A DNA stretch of 43,053 bases, taken from assembly GCA_003164785.1 (NCBI GenBank), contig PLUE01000020.1, positions 1 to 43,053 on the forward strand, written 5' to 3'. Below are positions 8,280-18,664 of this stretch, one piece after another. Below the pieces are notes generated by a model. The model ran no database searches, was not told the origin of the DNA, and worked only from the letters and a program-made list of their open reading frames with translations. The DNA comes from Gammaproteobacteria bacterium. Lineage in GTDB: Bacteria; Pseudomonadota; Gammaproteobacteria; Steroidobacterales; Steroidobacteraceae. Numbering within the stretch: position 1 is the stretch's first letter; each line of letters starts with the position of its first letter. A program made the position numbers and the translations under genes.

Positions 8280-9646
8280 TGGGCGCCGTCGTGGTCGGTC
8301 TGGGCAAAACGGGGGCTTCGTGCCTGCGCTATCTCGCGAAGCACGGCATCCCCGTGACCGCGACGGATTCGCGCACCGTGCCGCCGAATCTGGCGGAGCT
8401 CGGCCATCTGGCAAAGACGCTGGACATCCGCGTGGGCGGCTTCGACTTGTCGCTGCTCGACGGCGCGACCCAGCTGGTGATCTCGCCCGGCGTGTCGCTC
8501 GACGAGCCCATCGCGCGGGCGGCCCGTGACCGTGGCATCGAAGTCGTGGGCGACGTCGAGTTGTTCGCGCGCGCCGCCCGCGCACCCGTCATCGGCATCA
8601 CGGGCACCAACGGCAAGAGCACGGTGACGGTGCTGGTCGCGGCCATGGCGAATGCGGCGGGCCGACGCGTGCTGGCGGGCGGAAATTTGGGCGAGCCGGT
8701 GCTGGATCTTCTGGATCAACCGCTGCCCGATCTGTACGTGATCGAATTGTCGAGCTTTCAACTGGAGACGACCTCCTCGCTCGGCCTGCTGGCGGCGGCG
8801 GTGTTGAACGTCACGGCCGATCACATGGATCGCTATGACACGGTGGAGGACTACGCCCGCGCCAAGGCGCGCATCGTGGCGCGGGCGGCCACCGTGGTGC
8901 TGAATGCGGATGATCCCTTGGTGTCGGCCATGCGGGCCGGCGCGACGCGGGTGGTGACGTTCTCGACGCGGCAAGCGGATGCCGATTATTCGCTGCTGCG
9001 CAGCGGCGAGCGAACTCACTTGGTGCGCTTCGGCGAACCGGTGCTCGACACCGCGTGCATGAAGATCAAGGGGCTGCACAACGCGGCCAACGCGCTGGCC
9101 GCGTTGGCGCTGGGCGATGCGGCGGATCTGCCGCTGCCCGCCATGCTCGATGCCATCGAAGCTTTCCCGGGCCTGCCGCACCGTTCCTCCTGGGTGGCGG
9201 ACATCGATGGCCTGCGCTTCGTCGACGACTCGAAGGGCACGAATGTGGGCGCCACCGTCGCGGCCATCGCGGGCTTCGACGGACCCTTGGTGTTGATCGC
9301 GGGCGGCGAGGGCAAGGGCCAGGACTTCGGGCCGCTGGCCGCGGCATTCCAGGGCAAGGTGCGGCATGTGGTGCTGATCGGCAGGGACGCGCCGGCCCTC
9401 GAGCGTGCGCTTGCCGGCGTGTGCACGACGGAGCGTGCGGCCTCGATGGACGCCGCCGTCGCGGCCGCCGCCCGGGCCGGGCGGTCCGGCGATACCGTGC
9501 TGTTGTCGCCCGCGTGCGCGAGCCTCGACATGTTTCGCGACTATGGGCATCGCGGCGACGTGTTCGCGGCCGCCGTGCGCGCTCTGGCGGCCAGCGAGAG
9601 CTCCCTGGCCAGCGCGCGCGGAACGGCGCCGGGAGAGGCGCGATGA
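8279..9646 (+). CDS. murD: UDP-MurNAc-L-alanine:D-glutamate ligase MurD
   Basis: Cytoplasmic Mur ligase adding D-Glu as the second stem-peptide residue. The 455-aa protein has an N-terminal Rossmann-type UDP-binding domain (VVGLGKTGASCLRYL), the P-loop GITGTNGKSTVT, ELSSFQLETT, NVTADHMDRY, the nucleotide-domain HNAANALAAL block, and DDSKGTNVGAT in the C-terminal domain. Start ATG at 8279 uses the last base of the mraY stop. The end overlaps ftsW by ATGA. Confidence 0.97.
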   Translation: MGAVVVGLGKTGASCLRYLAKHGIPVTATDSRTVPPNLAELGHLAKTLDIRVGGFDLSLLDGATQLVISPGVSLDEPIARAARDRGIEVVGDVELFARAARAPVIGITGTNGKSTVTVLVAAMANAAGRRVLAGGNLGEPVLDLLDQPLPDLYVIELSSFQLETTSSLGLLAAAVLNVTADHMDRYDTVEDYARAKARIVARAATVVLNADDPLVSAMRAGATRVVTFSTRQADADYSLLRSGERTHLVRFGEPVLDTACMKIKGLHNAANALAALALGDAADLPLPAMLDAIEAFPGLPHRSSWVADIDGLRFVDDSKGTNVGATVAAIAGFDGPLVLIAGGEGKGQDFGPLAAAFQGKVRHVVLIGRDAPALERALAGVCTTERAASMDAAVAAAARAGRSGDTVLLSPACASLDMFRDYGHRGDVFAAAVRALAASESSLASARGTAPGEAR

Positions 9647-10830
9647 ATGCAACCACCATGGGTTACGGGTTGCGGGCCCGCGAGCGCATGCCCTTCGCCT
9701 GGGACGGCATCACCCTGGGGTTGGTGGCGGCCTTGTTGCTGGTCGGAATGGTGATGGTCACGTCGGCGTCGATGGCGGTTGCGGCCAAGGATCTGCACGA
9801 CCCGTTCTACTTCATGGAGCGGCAGTTCTTCTTCGGCGGGTGCGGCCTGCTGCTGGCCTGGGCCGTGACGCGCGTGCCCGCCGAGGTGTGGGATCGTTAC
9901 AGCATGGCCTTGCTGGTGCTGGGGCTGGCGCTGCTGCTGCTCGTGCTGATTCCCGGTCTTGGGGCGAAGATCAACGGCGCGCGCCGTTGGATGCGCATCG
10001 GTCCGATGAATTTCCAGGTCTCGGAGCTGGCCAAGGTGCTGGTGCTCACCTGGGTGTGCAGCTACTGCGTGCGCAAGCGCGCCGAGCTGGAGACCACCTT
10101 CGCGGGCCTGTTCAAGCCCGTGAGCTTGTTGACCGTGGCGGGGTTGTTGTTGTTGCTGGAACCGGACTTCGGCGCGACCACGGTGTTGTTCGCCACAGGC
10201 TTCGCGGTGTTGTTCGTGGCCGGGGCGCGACTGCGCTACGTGCTGTCGTTGGTGTCGGTGGTCGCCGGGGCCTTCGCGATGCTGGCGGTGCTGTCGCCGT
10301 ACCGGTTGAAGCGGCTCACGGTGTTCCTGCACCCCTGGGAGGATCCGTTCAACGGCGGTTTCCAGTTGACGCAATCGCTGATCGCCATCGGCCGCGGCGG
10401 CTGGTTTGGCGTCGGCCTGGGCAGCAGCATCCAGAAGCTGTTCTATCTGCCCGAGGCGCATACCGACTTCGTGTTCGCGGTGCTGGCGGAGGAGTTGGGG
10501 TTGGTGGGCGTGATCGGCGTCATCGGCCTGTTCGTCGCGCTGGTGTGGCGCTCGTTCCAGATCGCGCGCATGGCGTCGCAGGCGGGCCTCAAGTTTCAGT
10601 CGTATCTGGCGCTGGCCTTCGGTGTGTGGCTGGGCCTGCAGGCCATCGTCAACATCGGCGTCAACATGGGCGTGCTGCCGACCAAGGGCTTGACGCTGCC
10701 GTTGCTGAGTTACGGGCGCAGCAGCCTGATCGTGAGCCTCGGATGGTTGGGCGTATTGCTGCGCATCTACCACGAGGTCAAGTGCACCTCGCGGTCGGCG
10801 GTGATGCGCATGCCGGGAGGGTCCCGCTGA
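9643..10830 (+). CDS. ftsW: Septal peptidoglycan glycosyltransferase FtsW
   Basis: SEDS-family polytopic enzyme that polymerises lipid II at the septum together with FtsI. The 395-aa protein has about ten hydrophobic segments by eye. Conserved SEDS features include [10 protein letters not shown] in the first helix, [10 protein letters not shown]...[20 protein letters not shown] (containing the conserved acidic residue of the family), [47 protein letters not shown] and [19 protein letters not shown]. The start overlaps the murD stop (ATGA); the stop shares a base with the murG ATG. Confidence 0.96.
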   Translation: MNATTMGYGLRARERMPFAWDGITLGLVAALLLVGMVMVTSASMAVAAKDLHDPFYFMERQFFFGGCGLLLAWAVTRVPAEVWDRYSMALLVLGLALLLLVLIPGLGAKINGARRWMRIGPMNFQVSELAKVLVLTWVCSYCVRKRAELETTFAGLFKPVSLLTVAGLLLLLEPDFGATTVLFATGFAVLFVAGARLRYVLSLVSVVAGAFAMLAVLSPYRLKRLTVFLHPWEDPFNGGFQLTQSLIAIGRGGWFGVGLGSSIQKLFYLPEAHTDFVFAVLAEELGLVGVIGVIGLFVALVWRSFQIARMASQAGLKFQSYLALAFGVWLGLQAIVNIGVNMGVLPTKGLTLPLLSYGRSSLIVSLGWLGVLLRIYHEVKCTSRSAVMRMPGGSR

Positions 10831-11948
10831 TGGCGCGCGCGTGGCCGAACCCGCCGCAGTCCCCGGTGCTCATCATGGCGGGCGGCACCGGCGGCCATGT
10901 GTTTCCGGCGTTGGCGGTGGCGAAGGTGCTGCGCGACCGCGGCGTGCCGGTGGTGTGGCTGGGCGTGCCCGCGAGCATGGAGTCGCGCCTGGTGCCGGCC
11001 AACGGCTTTCCGATCGAATGGCTGCGGGTCAAGGGCATTCGCGGCAAGGGTTTGGGCGCCTGGTTGCTGGCCCCGATGCATATCCTGAGCGCGGTCTGGC
11101 AGGCCATGGCGGTGCTGCGCAAGGTGCGGCCGCGCGCGGTGCTGGGCGCCGGCGGCTACGTCAGCGGGCCGGGGGGCATCGCGGCGTGGCTGATGCGCGT
11201 GCCGTTGTTGATCCACGAACAGAATGCGATTCCGGGCCTGACCAATCGCTGGCTCGCCAAGCTCGCCGGCCAGGTCATGCAGGCGTTTCCGGGCAGTTTC
11301 GCGCCGGCCGTGCACGCCCGGACCGTGGGCAATCCGGTGCGGGCGGATATCGCGGCCATCGCCGAACCGGCGGTGCGCTTTGCGGGCCGCAGCGGCCGGG
11401 CGAGATTGTTGGTGTTCGGCGGCAGCCTGGGCGCGCAGCGCTTGAACGCGATGGTGCCGCAGGCCCTGTCGAAGATCGATCCGGAGCGCCGCCCGCAGGT
11501 GCGGCATCAGGCGGGCGAGCGCGGCATCGACGCCGCGCGGGTCGCCTACCAAGAAGCGCGCGTGGACGCGGACGTCACGGCATTCATCGACGACATGGCG
11601 GCGGCCTATGCGTGGGCCGACGTCGCGGTGTGCCGCGCCGGCGCCATGACCATCGCGGAATTGCAGGCCGTGGGGCTGGGGGCATTGCTGGTGCCCTTTC
11701 CCTCGGCCACCGACGATCATCAGACGAAGAATGCCGACGCCATGGTGCGGGTCGGCGCCGGGCGCGTGCTGCAGGAACGGGACCTGACGCCGGACAGCTT
11801 GAGCGCGTGCATCGTCGACCTCACGGCCGACCGCGCCCGCATGCTGGCGATGGCCGAGGCCGCGCGTCGCAGCCGGGTGATCGATGCGGCGGCACAGGTG
11901 GCGGACCTGTGCATGGCGGCGGGCGCTGCGGTGGGGGCCACGGCATGA
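10830..11948 (+). CDS. murG: UDP-GlcNAc:lipid I N-acetylglucosaminyltransferase MurG
   Basis: Peripheral membrane GT-B (GT28) enzyme converting lipid I to lipid II. The 372-aa product has the N-terminal glycine-rich motif [16 protein letters not shown] (near residues 17-32), the GGYVSGPGG and [15 protein letters not shown] motifs, a second glycine-rich loop [10 protein letters not shown] at the start of the C-terminal domain, and [11 protein letters not shown] with [14 protein letters not shown] for UDP-GlcNAc binding. ATG at 10830 overlaps the ftsW stop (TGATG). Overlaps murC by ATGA. Confidence 0.97.
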   Translation: MARAWPNPPQSPVLIMAGGTGGHVFPALAVAKVLRDRGVPVVWLGVPASMESRLVPANGFPIEWLRVKGIRGKGLGAWLLAPMHILSAVWQAMAVLRKVRPRAVLGAGGYVSGPGGIAAWLMRVPLLIHEQNAIPGLTNRWLAKLAGQVMQAFPGSFAPAVHARTVGNPVRADIAAIAEPAVRFAGRSGRARLLVFGGSLGAQRLNAMVPQALSKIDPERRPQVRHQAGERGIDAARVAYQEARVDADVTAFIDDMAAAYAWADVAVCRAGAMTIAELQAVGLGALLVPFPSATDDHQTKNADAMVRVGAGRVLQERDLTPDSLSACIVDLTADRARMLAMAEAARRSRVIDAAAQVADLCMAAGAAVGATA

Positions 11949-13366
11949 GCAGCACCCCGAACGACCGCATGCGTCGCATCCACATCATCCACCTGGTCGG
12001 CATCGGCGGCAGCGGCATGGGCGGCATCGCGGAGGTCTTGCTGAATCTGGGCTACGACGTGCAGGGTTCCGACCTCAAGGCCAACGGCGTCACGCAACGC
12101 CTGGCGCGCTTGGGCGCGAGCATCTTCATCGGCCACGCCGCCGACCATCTGGGCAAGGCCGACGTCGTGGTGGTGTCGAGCGCGGTGAATCGCACGAACC
12201 CCGAAGTGGCCGCCGCTCTGGCGAATCGCGTTCCGGTGGTGCCGCGCGCCGAGATGCTCGGCGAGCTCATGCGCTTTCGGTACTCGGTGGCGGTGGCGGG
12301 CACGCACGGCAAGACCACGACCACGAGCTTGGTCGCGAGCATCCTGGCCGAGGGCGGCCTCGATCCGACGTTCGTCATTGGTGGCCGCCTGAAGAGCGCG
12401 GACACCAATGCGCGGCTCGGTGCCGGCCGCTACCTGGTGGCGGAGGCGGACGAGAGCGATGCGTCATTCATGCACCTGCAGCCGATGATCGCCATCGTCA
12501 CCAACATCGACAACGATCATCTCGCGACGCACGAGGGTGATTTCTCGCGGCTCAAGCAGAGCTTCGTGGATTTCCTGCACAACCTGCCGTTCTACGGGCT
12601 CGCCGTGCTGTGTGCCGACGACGAGCATGTGCGCAGCATTCTCGACGCTGTCGGCCGGCCGGTGGTGACCTATGGGTTCGCGGAGGGCGCCGACATTCGC
12701 GCGGTCAACGTGGTGCGCGCCGGCCTGCAGTCGCGCTTCGACGCCGAGCGCGCCGGGCACGAGCCGCTGGCGCTGACGATCAATTTGCCCGGCCGTCACA
12801 ATGTCCTGAATTCGCTGGCGGCGGTGGCGGTGGCCACCGAACTCGGCATCGCCGATGCGGCCATCCAGAAGGCCTTGGCCAGTTTCCAGGGCATCGAGCG
12901 GCGCCTGCAGCAGCTCGGTGAAATCCAGTGGCCGGGCGGCCGCGCCGTGATCGTCGATGACTACGGGCATCACCCCACCGAGGTCGCGGCGACCTTGGAA
13001 GCCGTGCGTCAGGGCTGGCCGACGCGGCGCGTGGTGCTGGCGTTTCAGCCGCATCGCTACACGCGCACGCGCGATCTGCTGGACGATTTCGGCCGGGTAC
13101 TCGGCGAGTGCGACGTGCTGCTGGTGACCGAGGTGTACGCGGCGGGCGAAGCGCCCATCGCCGGCGCGGACGGCCGCGCCATCTGCCGTGCGGTGCGTTC
13201 GCGGGGGTTGATGGAGCCGGTCTTCGTCGAGCACGTCGACGATCTGGCCGATGCGCTGCGGGGCGTTCTGCACGACGGCGACGTCGTGCTCACCATGGGC
13301 GCCGGCAACATGGGCGACGTGGCTCAGGAACTGAAGAGCCGGTTTGCGGCGGGGGCGGCGGCATGA
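11945..13366 (+). CDS. murC: UDP-MurNAc:L-alanine ligase MurC
   Basis: First Mur ligase of the stem-peptide series, adding L-Ala to UDP-MurNAc. The 473-aa product shows [17 protein letters not shown] near the N-terminus, [17 protein letters not shown] (P-loop), EADESDASF, the NIDNDHL motif, [17 protein letters not shown], and the C-terminal [10 protein letters not shown] with [13 protein letters not shown]. Start ATG overlaps the murG stop; the end overlaps murB by ATGA. As usual in gammaproteobacteria, it is directly downstream of murG. Confidence 0.97.
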   Translation: MSSTPNDRMRRIHIIHLVGIGGSGMGGIAEVLLNLGYDVQGSDLKANGVTQRLARLGASIFIGHAADHLGKADVVVVSSAVNRTNPEVAAALANRVPVVPRAEMLGELMRFRYSVAVAGTHGKTTTTSLVASILAEGGLDPTFVIGGRLKSADTNARLGAGRYLVAEADESDASFMHLQPMIAIVTNIDNDHLATHEGDFSRLKQSFVDFLHNLPFYGLAVLCADDEHVRSILDAVGRPVVTYGFAEGADIRAVNVVRAGLQSRFDAERAGHEPLALTINLPGRHNVLNSLAAVAVATELGIADAAIQKALASFQGIERRLQQLGEIQWPGGRAVIVDDYGHHPTEVAATLEAVRQGWPTRRVVLAFQPHRYTRTRDLLDDFGRVLGECDVLLVTEVYAAGEAPIAGADGRAICRAVRSRGLMEPVFVEHVDDLADALRGVLHDGDVVLTMGAGNMGDVAQELKSRFAAGAAA

Positions 13367-14277
13367 GCGGCCCGGCGCGCATGGAGACGCTGCGGATCTC
13401 GTCGGAGTTCGGCGCGCGTCTGGCGTTCGATGCACCCCTGTCGAAATACACCTCGTGGCATGCCGGCGGTCCGGCGGACCTCTTCTTCACACCGCGAGAC
13501 GTGTCGGATCTAGCGTCGTTCCTGCGCCAATTACCGGACAACATGCCGCTGCTCTGGATCGGCCTCGGCAGCAATCTGTTGGTGCGCGACGGCGGCGTAC
13601 GCGGCGCGGTGGTGTCGATGAACGGCACGTTGGGGTCGCTCGAACGCGTGAGCGCGACGCGCATCCAAGCTCAGGCTGGCGTGCCGTGCGCGAAGCTGGC
13701 CAAACAATGCGTGAAATGGGGCCTGGGGCCGGCCGAGTTCTTCGCCGGCATCCCCGGCACGCTGGGCGGCGCGCTGGCGATGAACGCCGGCGCCTGGGAT
13801 GGTGAAACCTGGCGGCATGTGGTCGAGGTCGACGTCATCGATCGCCACGGCGCGCGCCGCACCCGCCCGGCCAGCGACTATCAGATCGGCTACCGCAGCG
13901 TGCGCGGTCCCGCCGACGAGTGGTTCGTCGCGGCCCGCCTGGAATTCGAGCACAAGCCGGGCGCGAGCGACGCCGCCATCCGCGACCTGCTCGAGCGGCG
14001 CAAGGAAACCCAGCCCATCGGCGAATGGAGCTGCGGCTCGGTGTTCACCAATCCGCCGGGGCAGCATGCCGGGCGATTGATCGAGAGCGCCGGCCTCAAG
14101 GGCTTTCGCATCGGGGATGCCTCGGTGTCCGAGAAGCACGCCAACTTCATCGTCAACCACGGCGCCGCACGCGCCGCGGACATCGAGGCGGTGATCGCCC
14201 ATGTGCAGCGCACCGTCGCGGAACTGCATCACGTCGACCTGAAAACCGAAGTGCGCATCGTCGGGGAGCCCACATGA
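13363..14277 (+). CDS. murB: UDP-N-acetylenolpyruvoylglucosamine reductase MurB (type II-like)
   Basis: FAD- and NADPH-dependent enzyme reducing UDP-GlcNAc-enolpyruvate to UDP-MurNAc. The 304-aa protein has the FAD-binding [16 protein letters not shown] and [15 protein letters not shown] segments, [21 protein letters not shown], and the catalytic [19 protein letters not shown] block. Length and the SCGSVF..P.G..AG.LIE arrangement resemble type II MurB enzymes rather than the longer E. coli type I protein; this subtype call is by eye. Position between murC and ddlB, with four-base overlaps at both ends, places it within the dcw operon. Confidence 0.96.
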   Translation: MSGPARMETLRISSEFGARLAFDAPLSKYTSWHAGGPADLFFTPRDVSDLASFLRQLPDNMPLLWIGLGSNLLVRDGGVRGAVVSMNGTLGSLERVSATRIQAQAGVPCAKLAKQCVKWGLGPAEFFAGIPGTLGGALAMNAGAWDGETWRHVVEVDVIDRHGARRTRPASDYQIGYRSVRGPADEWFVAARLEFEHKPGASDAAIRDLLERRKETQPIGEWSCGSVFTNPPGQHAGRLIESAGLKGFRIGDASVSEKHANFIVNHGAARAADIEAVIAHVQRTVAELHHVDLKTEVRIVGEPT

Positions 14278-15242
14278 GCCTGCTCAACACGCAATCCGTG
14301 ACACGCCGGGCGTGTTCCGCCTTGGACTTCGGCAAGGTCGCCGTGCTGCGGGGCGGCGACTCCTCGGAGCGCGAAGTCTCGCTGATCAGCGGCGCCGCCG
14401 TGTTGCTCGCGCTGCAGAACCGCGGGGTCGATGCCCACGGATTCGATCCGCACGAGAAGCCGGTCCAAGCGCTCGTGAGCGAGGGTTTCGACCGTGCGTG
14501 GAACGCACTGCACGGCCCGGGGGGCGAGGACGGTTTGATGCAGGGGGCGCTCGAGTGGCTGGGGATTCCCTACACCGGCAGCGGCGTGCTCGCCTCCGCG
14601 CTCACCATGGACAAGCTCAAGACCAAGCGGGTGGTGGTGGGTGCCGGTTACGTCGCGCCCGAATATGCCGTGTTGACGAGCCCCGCCGATCTGCCGGCGG
14701 CGTTGGCCCGGCTGGGCTTGCCGATGATGGTGAAGCCCGCCTCTCAAGGGTCGAGCGTCGGCATGACCAAAGTGAAAACGGCGGAGGAGTTTCCCCGCGC
14801 CTATGCCGACGCGCGCGCGGTCGACCCCATCGTCTTTGCCGAACGGTTCATCACCGGTGACGAATACACCGTGGGCGTCCTGCAGGGGCAGGCCCTACCG
14901 TCGATCCGAATCGTGCCGGCCACGGAATTCTACGATTATCAGGCGAAGTACTTTCGCGACGACACCCAATACCATTGCCCGAGCGGGCTGGATGCCGCCG
15001 CCGAGGCGGAGTTGGGCGCCGCCGCGCTCGCGGCGTTCAACGTGACCGACTGCTTCGGCTGGGGCCGTGTCGATTTCATGCGCGACAAGGTCACCAACCA
15101 GTTCTATTTCATCGAGATCAACACCACCCCGGGCATGACCAGCCACAGTTTGGTGCCGATGGCGGCGCGTCAGGCCGGCATCGATTTCCCCGAGTTGTGC
15201 TGGCGCGTGCTCGAGACGAGTTTCCTGAGGGAGCGGAAATGA
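14274..15242 (+). CDS. ddlB: D-alanine:D-alanine ligase DdlB
   Basis: ATP-grasp ligase making the D-Ala-D-Ala dipeptide used by MurF. The 322-aa product contains VAVLRGGDSSEREVSLISG, the LHGPGGEDG motif, PYTGSGVLASALTMDK, VKPASQGSSVGMTKV, the EEF..AYADA region, and the metal-binding FIEINTTPGMTSHSLVPMAA. Some 20 residues before the conserved VAVLRGG block are longer than in many homologues, but the ATG at 14274 overlaps the murB stop (ATGA), which supports it. Overlaps ftsQ by ATGA. Confidence 0.96.
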   Translation: MSLLNTQSVTRRACSALDFGKVAVLRGGDSSEREVSLISGAAVLLALQNRGVDAHGFDPHEKPVQALVSEGFDRAWNALHGPGGEDGLMQGALEWLGIPYTGSGVLASALTMDKLKTKRVVVGAGYVAPEYAVLTSPADLPAALARLGLPMMVKPASQGSSVGMTKVKTAEEFPRAYADARAVDPIVFAERFITGDEYTVGVLQGQALPSIRIVPATEFYDYQAKYFRDDTQYHCPSGLDAAAEAELGAAALAAFNVTDCFGWGRVDFMRDKVTNQFYFIEINTTPGMTSHSLVPMAARQAGIDFPELCWRVLETSFLRERK

Positions 15243-16060
15243 AACGCAATCGCCCCAAGGTCGAGAAGCCGGTGCGACGCTGGCCCAAGCTGTTCACGGA
15301 ATGGCGCTCGTACGCACGCCGCGCGGCGGTGTTCATGGGCGTCGTGGCCGCCGTGGGCGCGGCGGCGTGGGCGCTCGACCGGCCGATTCGTGTGATTTCC
15401 ATGGACGGCAGCTTTCAGCGGGTGTCCCCCGGCCAGGTGGAAAAGGCGGTCGCGCCGTTCACCCAGTCGGGCTTCATGTCGGCCGATCTCGATTCCATTC
15501 AGCGCGCCGTCGAGGCGGTGCCCTGGGTGGATCATGCGCGCGTCCAGCGTCGCTGGCCCAACAGTCTGCACGTCACCGTCGTCGAGGAGACCGCCGCGGC
15601 GCGTTGGGACGAGTCCGGGCTGCTCAACACGCGCGGGCAGCTGTTCGTGCGCGAAGCCGCCCACGTGCCGGCGGAACTGCCCCGCTTGAGCGGTCCCGAG
15701 GGCACCGAGAACCAGGTGGTGCAGCGTTACATGGCGGCGCAGGGTCGCATGCTCGAGGCGGGCATGCGCATCGCGGCGCTGCGTCTCGACGAGCGCGGCG
15801 CCTGGGAGATGGATCTGGACAGCGGCGTGACCGTGCGGCTCGGGCGCCGCGAGGTCGACGAGCGGCTCGACCGGTTCATCCGCACGGCATCGCAGGTCAT
15901 CGCGCATCGCTTGAACGACATCACTTACGTGGACATGCGCTATTCCAACGGCTTCGCCATCGGCTGGCGCAATGCTGCGCCCGCCCCCGCCACGCCGGCC
16001 GCGGTACCGGCCAATGTTCTGCTACCGACGTCCAAGGATTCAAAGACACGACATGGCTAA
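15239..16060 (+). CDS. ftsQ: Cell division protein FtsQ
   Basis: Bitopic divisome protein that links early and late division proteins through the FtsQLB complex. The 273-aa product has a basic cytoplasmic N-terminus, a transmembrane helix at about residues 29-46, a POTRA domain (starting near IRVISMDGSFQRVSPGQV) and the FtsQ beta domain, with PWVDHARVQRRWPNSLHVTVVE typical of the family. The last 20-25 residues are rich in Ala, Pro and Thr and probably disordered. Start overlaps the ddlB stop; the end overlaps ftsA by 8 bp. Confidence 0.95.
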   Translation: MKRNRPKVEKPVRRWPKLFTEWRSYARRAAVFMGVVAAVGAAAWALDRPIRVISMDGSFQRVSPGQVEKAVAPFTQSGFMSADLDSIQRAVEAVPWVDHARVQRRWPNSLHVTVVEETAAARWDESGLLNTRGQLFVREAAHVPAELPRLSGPEGTENQVVQRYMAAQGRMLEAGMRIAALRLDERGAWEMDLDSGVTVRLGRREVDERLDRFIRTASQVIAHRLNDITYVDMRYSNGFAIGWRNAAPAPATPAAVPANVLLPTSKDSKTRHG

Positions 16061-17291
16061 GCGTTCTGATCGCAATTTGGTAGTCGGACTCGACATCGGC
16101 ACGAGCAAGGTGGTCGCCATCGTGGGCGAGATCAAGTCCGACGGGGCGCTCGAGATCATCGGCATCGGCAGCCACCCCTCCCGCGGCCTGAAGAAAGGGG
16201 TGGTGGTCAACATCGAGTCGACCGTGCAATCGATCCAGCGCGCCGTCGAGGAAGCGGAGCTGATGGCGGGCTGCGAAATCCATTCGGTGTATGCCGGCAT
16301 CGCGGGCAGCCACGTGCGCAGCCTGAATTCGCACGGCATCGTCGCCATCAAGGACAAAGAGGTGGTGCAGGGCGATGTGGATCGCGTGATCGACGCGGCC
16401 AAGGCGGTGGCCATTCCCGCCGACCAGAAGATCCTGCACGTGCTGCCGCAGGAATACATCATCGACACGCAGGAAGGGATCCGCGATCCCATCGGCATGT
16501 CGGGCGTGCGGCTCGAGGCCAAGGTGCACATCGTCACCGGCGCGGACAGCGCGGCACAGAACATCGTCAAGTGCGTGCAGCGCTGCGGGCTGGCGGTGGA
16601 GGACATCGTGCTCGAGCAGCTGGCCTCGAGCTATGCGGTGCTCACGGACGATGAGAAGGATCTGGGCGTGTGCGTGGTCGACATCGGCGGCGGCACCACG
16701 GACATCGCGGTGTTCGGCGGCGGCGCCATCCGTCATACGGCGGTGATTCCGATTGCCGGCGATCAGGTCACCAATGACATCGCGGTTTCGATGCGCACAC
16801 CAACCCAGTATGCGGAAGATATCAAGATCAAATACGCGTGCGCCTTGTCGCAGTTGGCAAATCCGGACGAGACCATCGAGGTGCCGAGCGTCGGCGATCG
16901 TCCGCCGCGCCGGCTCGCCCGGCAGACGCTCGCGGAAATCGTCGAGCCGCGCTACGAGGAATTATTCGGTCTGATCCGCGACGAGTTGCGCCGCGCGGGC
17001 CTCGAGGAGGCGGTGGCCACGGGCATCGTGCTCACCGGCGGCAGCGCCAAGATGGAGGGCGCCATCGAACTCGCCGAGGAAGTGTTTCACATGCCGGTGC
17101 GCCTGGGCGTACCGCAATACGTCAGCGGACTCGTTGACGTCGTCAGCAATCCGATCCATGCCACGGGGGTCGGGCTGCTGTTGTATGCAAAAAGCACCAT
17201 GGATGTGCGTCGCACTGAGGCGCCGCTGCTATCGGGTGGCATGAAGTCGATATTTGAACGTATGAAGGCGTGGTTTCAAGGCAATTTTTGA
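16053..17291 (+). CDS. ftsA: Cell division protein FtsA
   Basis: Actin-like ATPase that tethers FtsZ to the membrane and recruits later division proteins. The 412-aa protein starts MAKRSDRNLVVGLDIGTSKV (phosphate 1 motif), contains the 1C subdomain after about residue 80, VVDIGGGTTDIAVFGGG (phosphate 2) and VLTGGSAKMEG (adenosine motif). It ends with an amphipathic membrane-targeting helix (MKSIFERMKAWFQ). Start overlaps ftsQ. A 42-bp gap separates it from ftsZ, the first clear gap since mraZ. Confidence 0.97.
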   Translation: MAKRSDRNLVVGLDIGTSKVVAIVGEIKSDGALEIIGIGSHPSRGLKKGVVVNIESTVQSIQRAVEEAELMAGCEIHSVYAGIAGSHVRSLNSHGIVAIKDKEVVQGDVDRVIDAAKAVAIPADQKILHVLPQEYIIDTQEGIRDPIGMSGVRLEAKVHIVTGADSAAQNIVKCVQRCGLAVEDIVLEQLASSYAVLTDDEKDLGVCVVDIGGGTTDIAVFGGGAIRHTAVIPIAGDQVTNDIAVSMRTPTQYAEDIKIKYACALSQLANPDETIEVPSVGDRPPRRLARQTLAEIVEPRYEELFGLIRDELRRAGLEEAVATGIVLTGGSAKMEGAIELAEEVFHMPVRLGVPQYVSGLVDVVSNPIHATGVGLLLYAKSTMDVRRTEAPLLSGGMKSIFERMKAWFQGNF

Positions 17292-17332
17292 TTCACGACA
17301 ACATTGAATATAAACCGATGAAGGAGAACTGG
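17288..17332 (+). promoter_or_regulatory. ftsZ leader: strong ribosome binding site and weak promoter candidate
   Basis: AAGGAG (17321-17326) lies 7 nt before the ftsZ ATG and is the strongest Shine-Dalgarno sequence in the dcw cluster, consistent with higher FtsZ synthesis than its coupled neighbours. TTGATT (17288-17293) and TATAAA (17309-17314) resemble -35 and -10 boxes, but the 15-bp spacer is short, so the promoter is only a candidate. Confidence 0.45.
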
Positions 17333-17333
17333 A

Positions 17334-18518
17334 ATGTTTGAACTGATGGACTCGTACAGCCAAAACGCTGTCATCAAAGTGATCGGGGTGGGCGGCGGCG
17401 GCGGCAACGCCGTGGCGCACATGGTGCAGGCCGGCCTCGAAGGGGTGGAATTCATTTGCATCAACACCGATGCGCAGGCGCTGAAGCACGGCAAGGTGCG
17501 GACCGCCCTGCAGATCGGCTGCAACATCACCAAGGGTCTGGGCGCGGGCGCCGATCCGGAAGTGGGCCGCCAGGCCGCGATGGAGGATCGTGATCGCATC
17601 ATCGAGTTGATCGAAGGCTGCGACATGTTGTTCATCACCGCCGGCATGGGCGGCGGCACCGGCACGGGTGCAGCGCCGGTGGTGGCGCAGGTGGCGAAGG
17701 AACTCGGGATTTTGACGGTGGCCGTGGTCACCCGCCCGTTCGAGATGGAAGGCAACAAGCGCGGCCGCGTCGCGGACCAGGGCATGGTCGAGTTGTCGAA
17801 GTACGTCGATTCGTTGATCACCATCCCGAACCAGAAATTGCTGGCGGTGTTGGGCAGCAGCACGACGTTGCTGGATGCGTTCAAGGCGGCCAACACCGTG
17901 CTGCAGGGCGCGGTGCAGGGCATCGCGGAACTCATCACGCGGCCGGGTCTCATCAACGTGGACTTCGCGGACGTGCGCACGGTCATGTCGGAAACCGGCA
18001 TGGCGATGATGGGTTCGGGCGCCGCATCCGGCGAGGATCGGGCGCGCGAAGCGGCCGAGGCCGCGATCTCCAGCCCGCTGCTCGAGGACATCAATCTCGC
18101 CGGCGCGCAGGGCATCCTGGTCAACGTCACCGCGGGCATGGACCTGTCGATCGGCGAGTTCCAGGAAGTGGGCAACGTCATCAAGCAGTTCGCCTCGGAT
18201 GACGCCACCGTGGTCGTGGGCACCGTCATCGATCCGGAAATGAGCAATCAGATCCGCGTCACCGTGGTGGCGACCGGTTTGGGCAAGCCGGTGGTGCGGG
18301 CGCAGCAGCCGCCGCAGCAGCAGATGGCCTCCACGATGGTGCCGCCGCCCACCATGCGGGTGGTGCGTCAGAAGTCGTCGATGGCGCCGACCGATTACGC
18401 CATGTTGGACCGTCCGACGGTGCAGCGGCAGCGTGCGGTGGGCGACGGCCTGCGGCAGGAAGTGGAATCGGAGGATTTGTTGGACATCCCGGCCTTTCTC
18501 CGCCGCCAGGCGGACTAA
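17334..18518 (+). CDS. ftsZ: Cell division protein FtsZ
   Basis: Tubulin-like GTPase that forms the cytokinetic Z ring. The 394-aa product contains [17 protein letters not shown] at the N-terminus, the tubulin signature [13 protein letters not shown] (near residues 105-117), the [12 protein letters not shown]7-loop region that completes the GTPase site of the neighbouring subunit, a Pro/Gln-rich linker (about residues 320-375), and the C-terminal peptide [11 protein letters not shown] that binds FtsA and ZipA. Preceded by its own strong ribosome binding site; followed by a probable terminator. Confidence 0.98.
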   Translation: MFELMDSYSQNAVIKVIGVGGGGGNAVAHMVQAGLEGVEFICINTDAQALKHGKVRTALQIGCNITKGLGAGADPEVGRQAAMEDRDRIIELIEGCDMLFITAGMGGGTGTGAAPVVAQVAKELGILTVAVVTRPFEMEGNKRGRVADQGMVELSKYVDSLITIPNQKLLAVLGSSTTLLDAFKAANTVLQGAVQGIAELITRPGLINVDFADVRTVMSETGMAMMGSGAASGEDRAREAAEAAISSPLLEDINLAGAQGILVNVTAGMDLSIGEFQEVGNVIKQFASDDATVVVGTVIDPEMSNQIRVTVVATGLGKPVVRAQQPPQQQMASTMVPPPTMRVVRQKSSMAPTDYAMLDRPTVQRQRAVGDGLRQEVESEDLLDIPAFLRRQAD

Positions 18519-18546
18519 GCCGGCTCGTTCGACGACATTCCAGTTT

Positions 18547-18581
18547 GGCGCTCGGGCGGCTTTTCGGTCGCCCCGAGCGCC
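18547..18581 (+). terminator. Probable intrinsic terminator after ftsZ
   Basis: GGCGCTCGGGCG pairs with CG(C)CCCGAGCGCC around a short loop containing CTTTTCGGT, with one bulged C. The stem is followed by CGTTTGAACTTTTTCCGGTTTTTAG, a T-rich but interrupted tract starting 2 nt downstream. It lies 28 bp after the ftsZ stop and may separate the dcw transcript from lpxC, fully or partly. A TGTGGTACCTT segment (18620-18630) further on could be an extended -10 for lpxC, but no good -35 is seen. Confidence 0.6.
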
Positions 18582-18664
18582 CGTTTGAACTTTTTCCGGT
18601 TTTTAGCTTCTGACCGGCCTGTGGTACCTTTGGCGACGTTTTACAAGATTGGTCCCGCTTTCCC

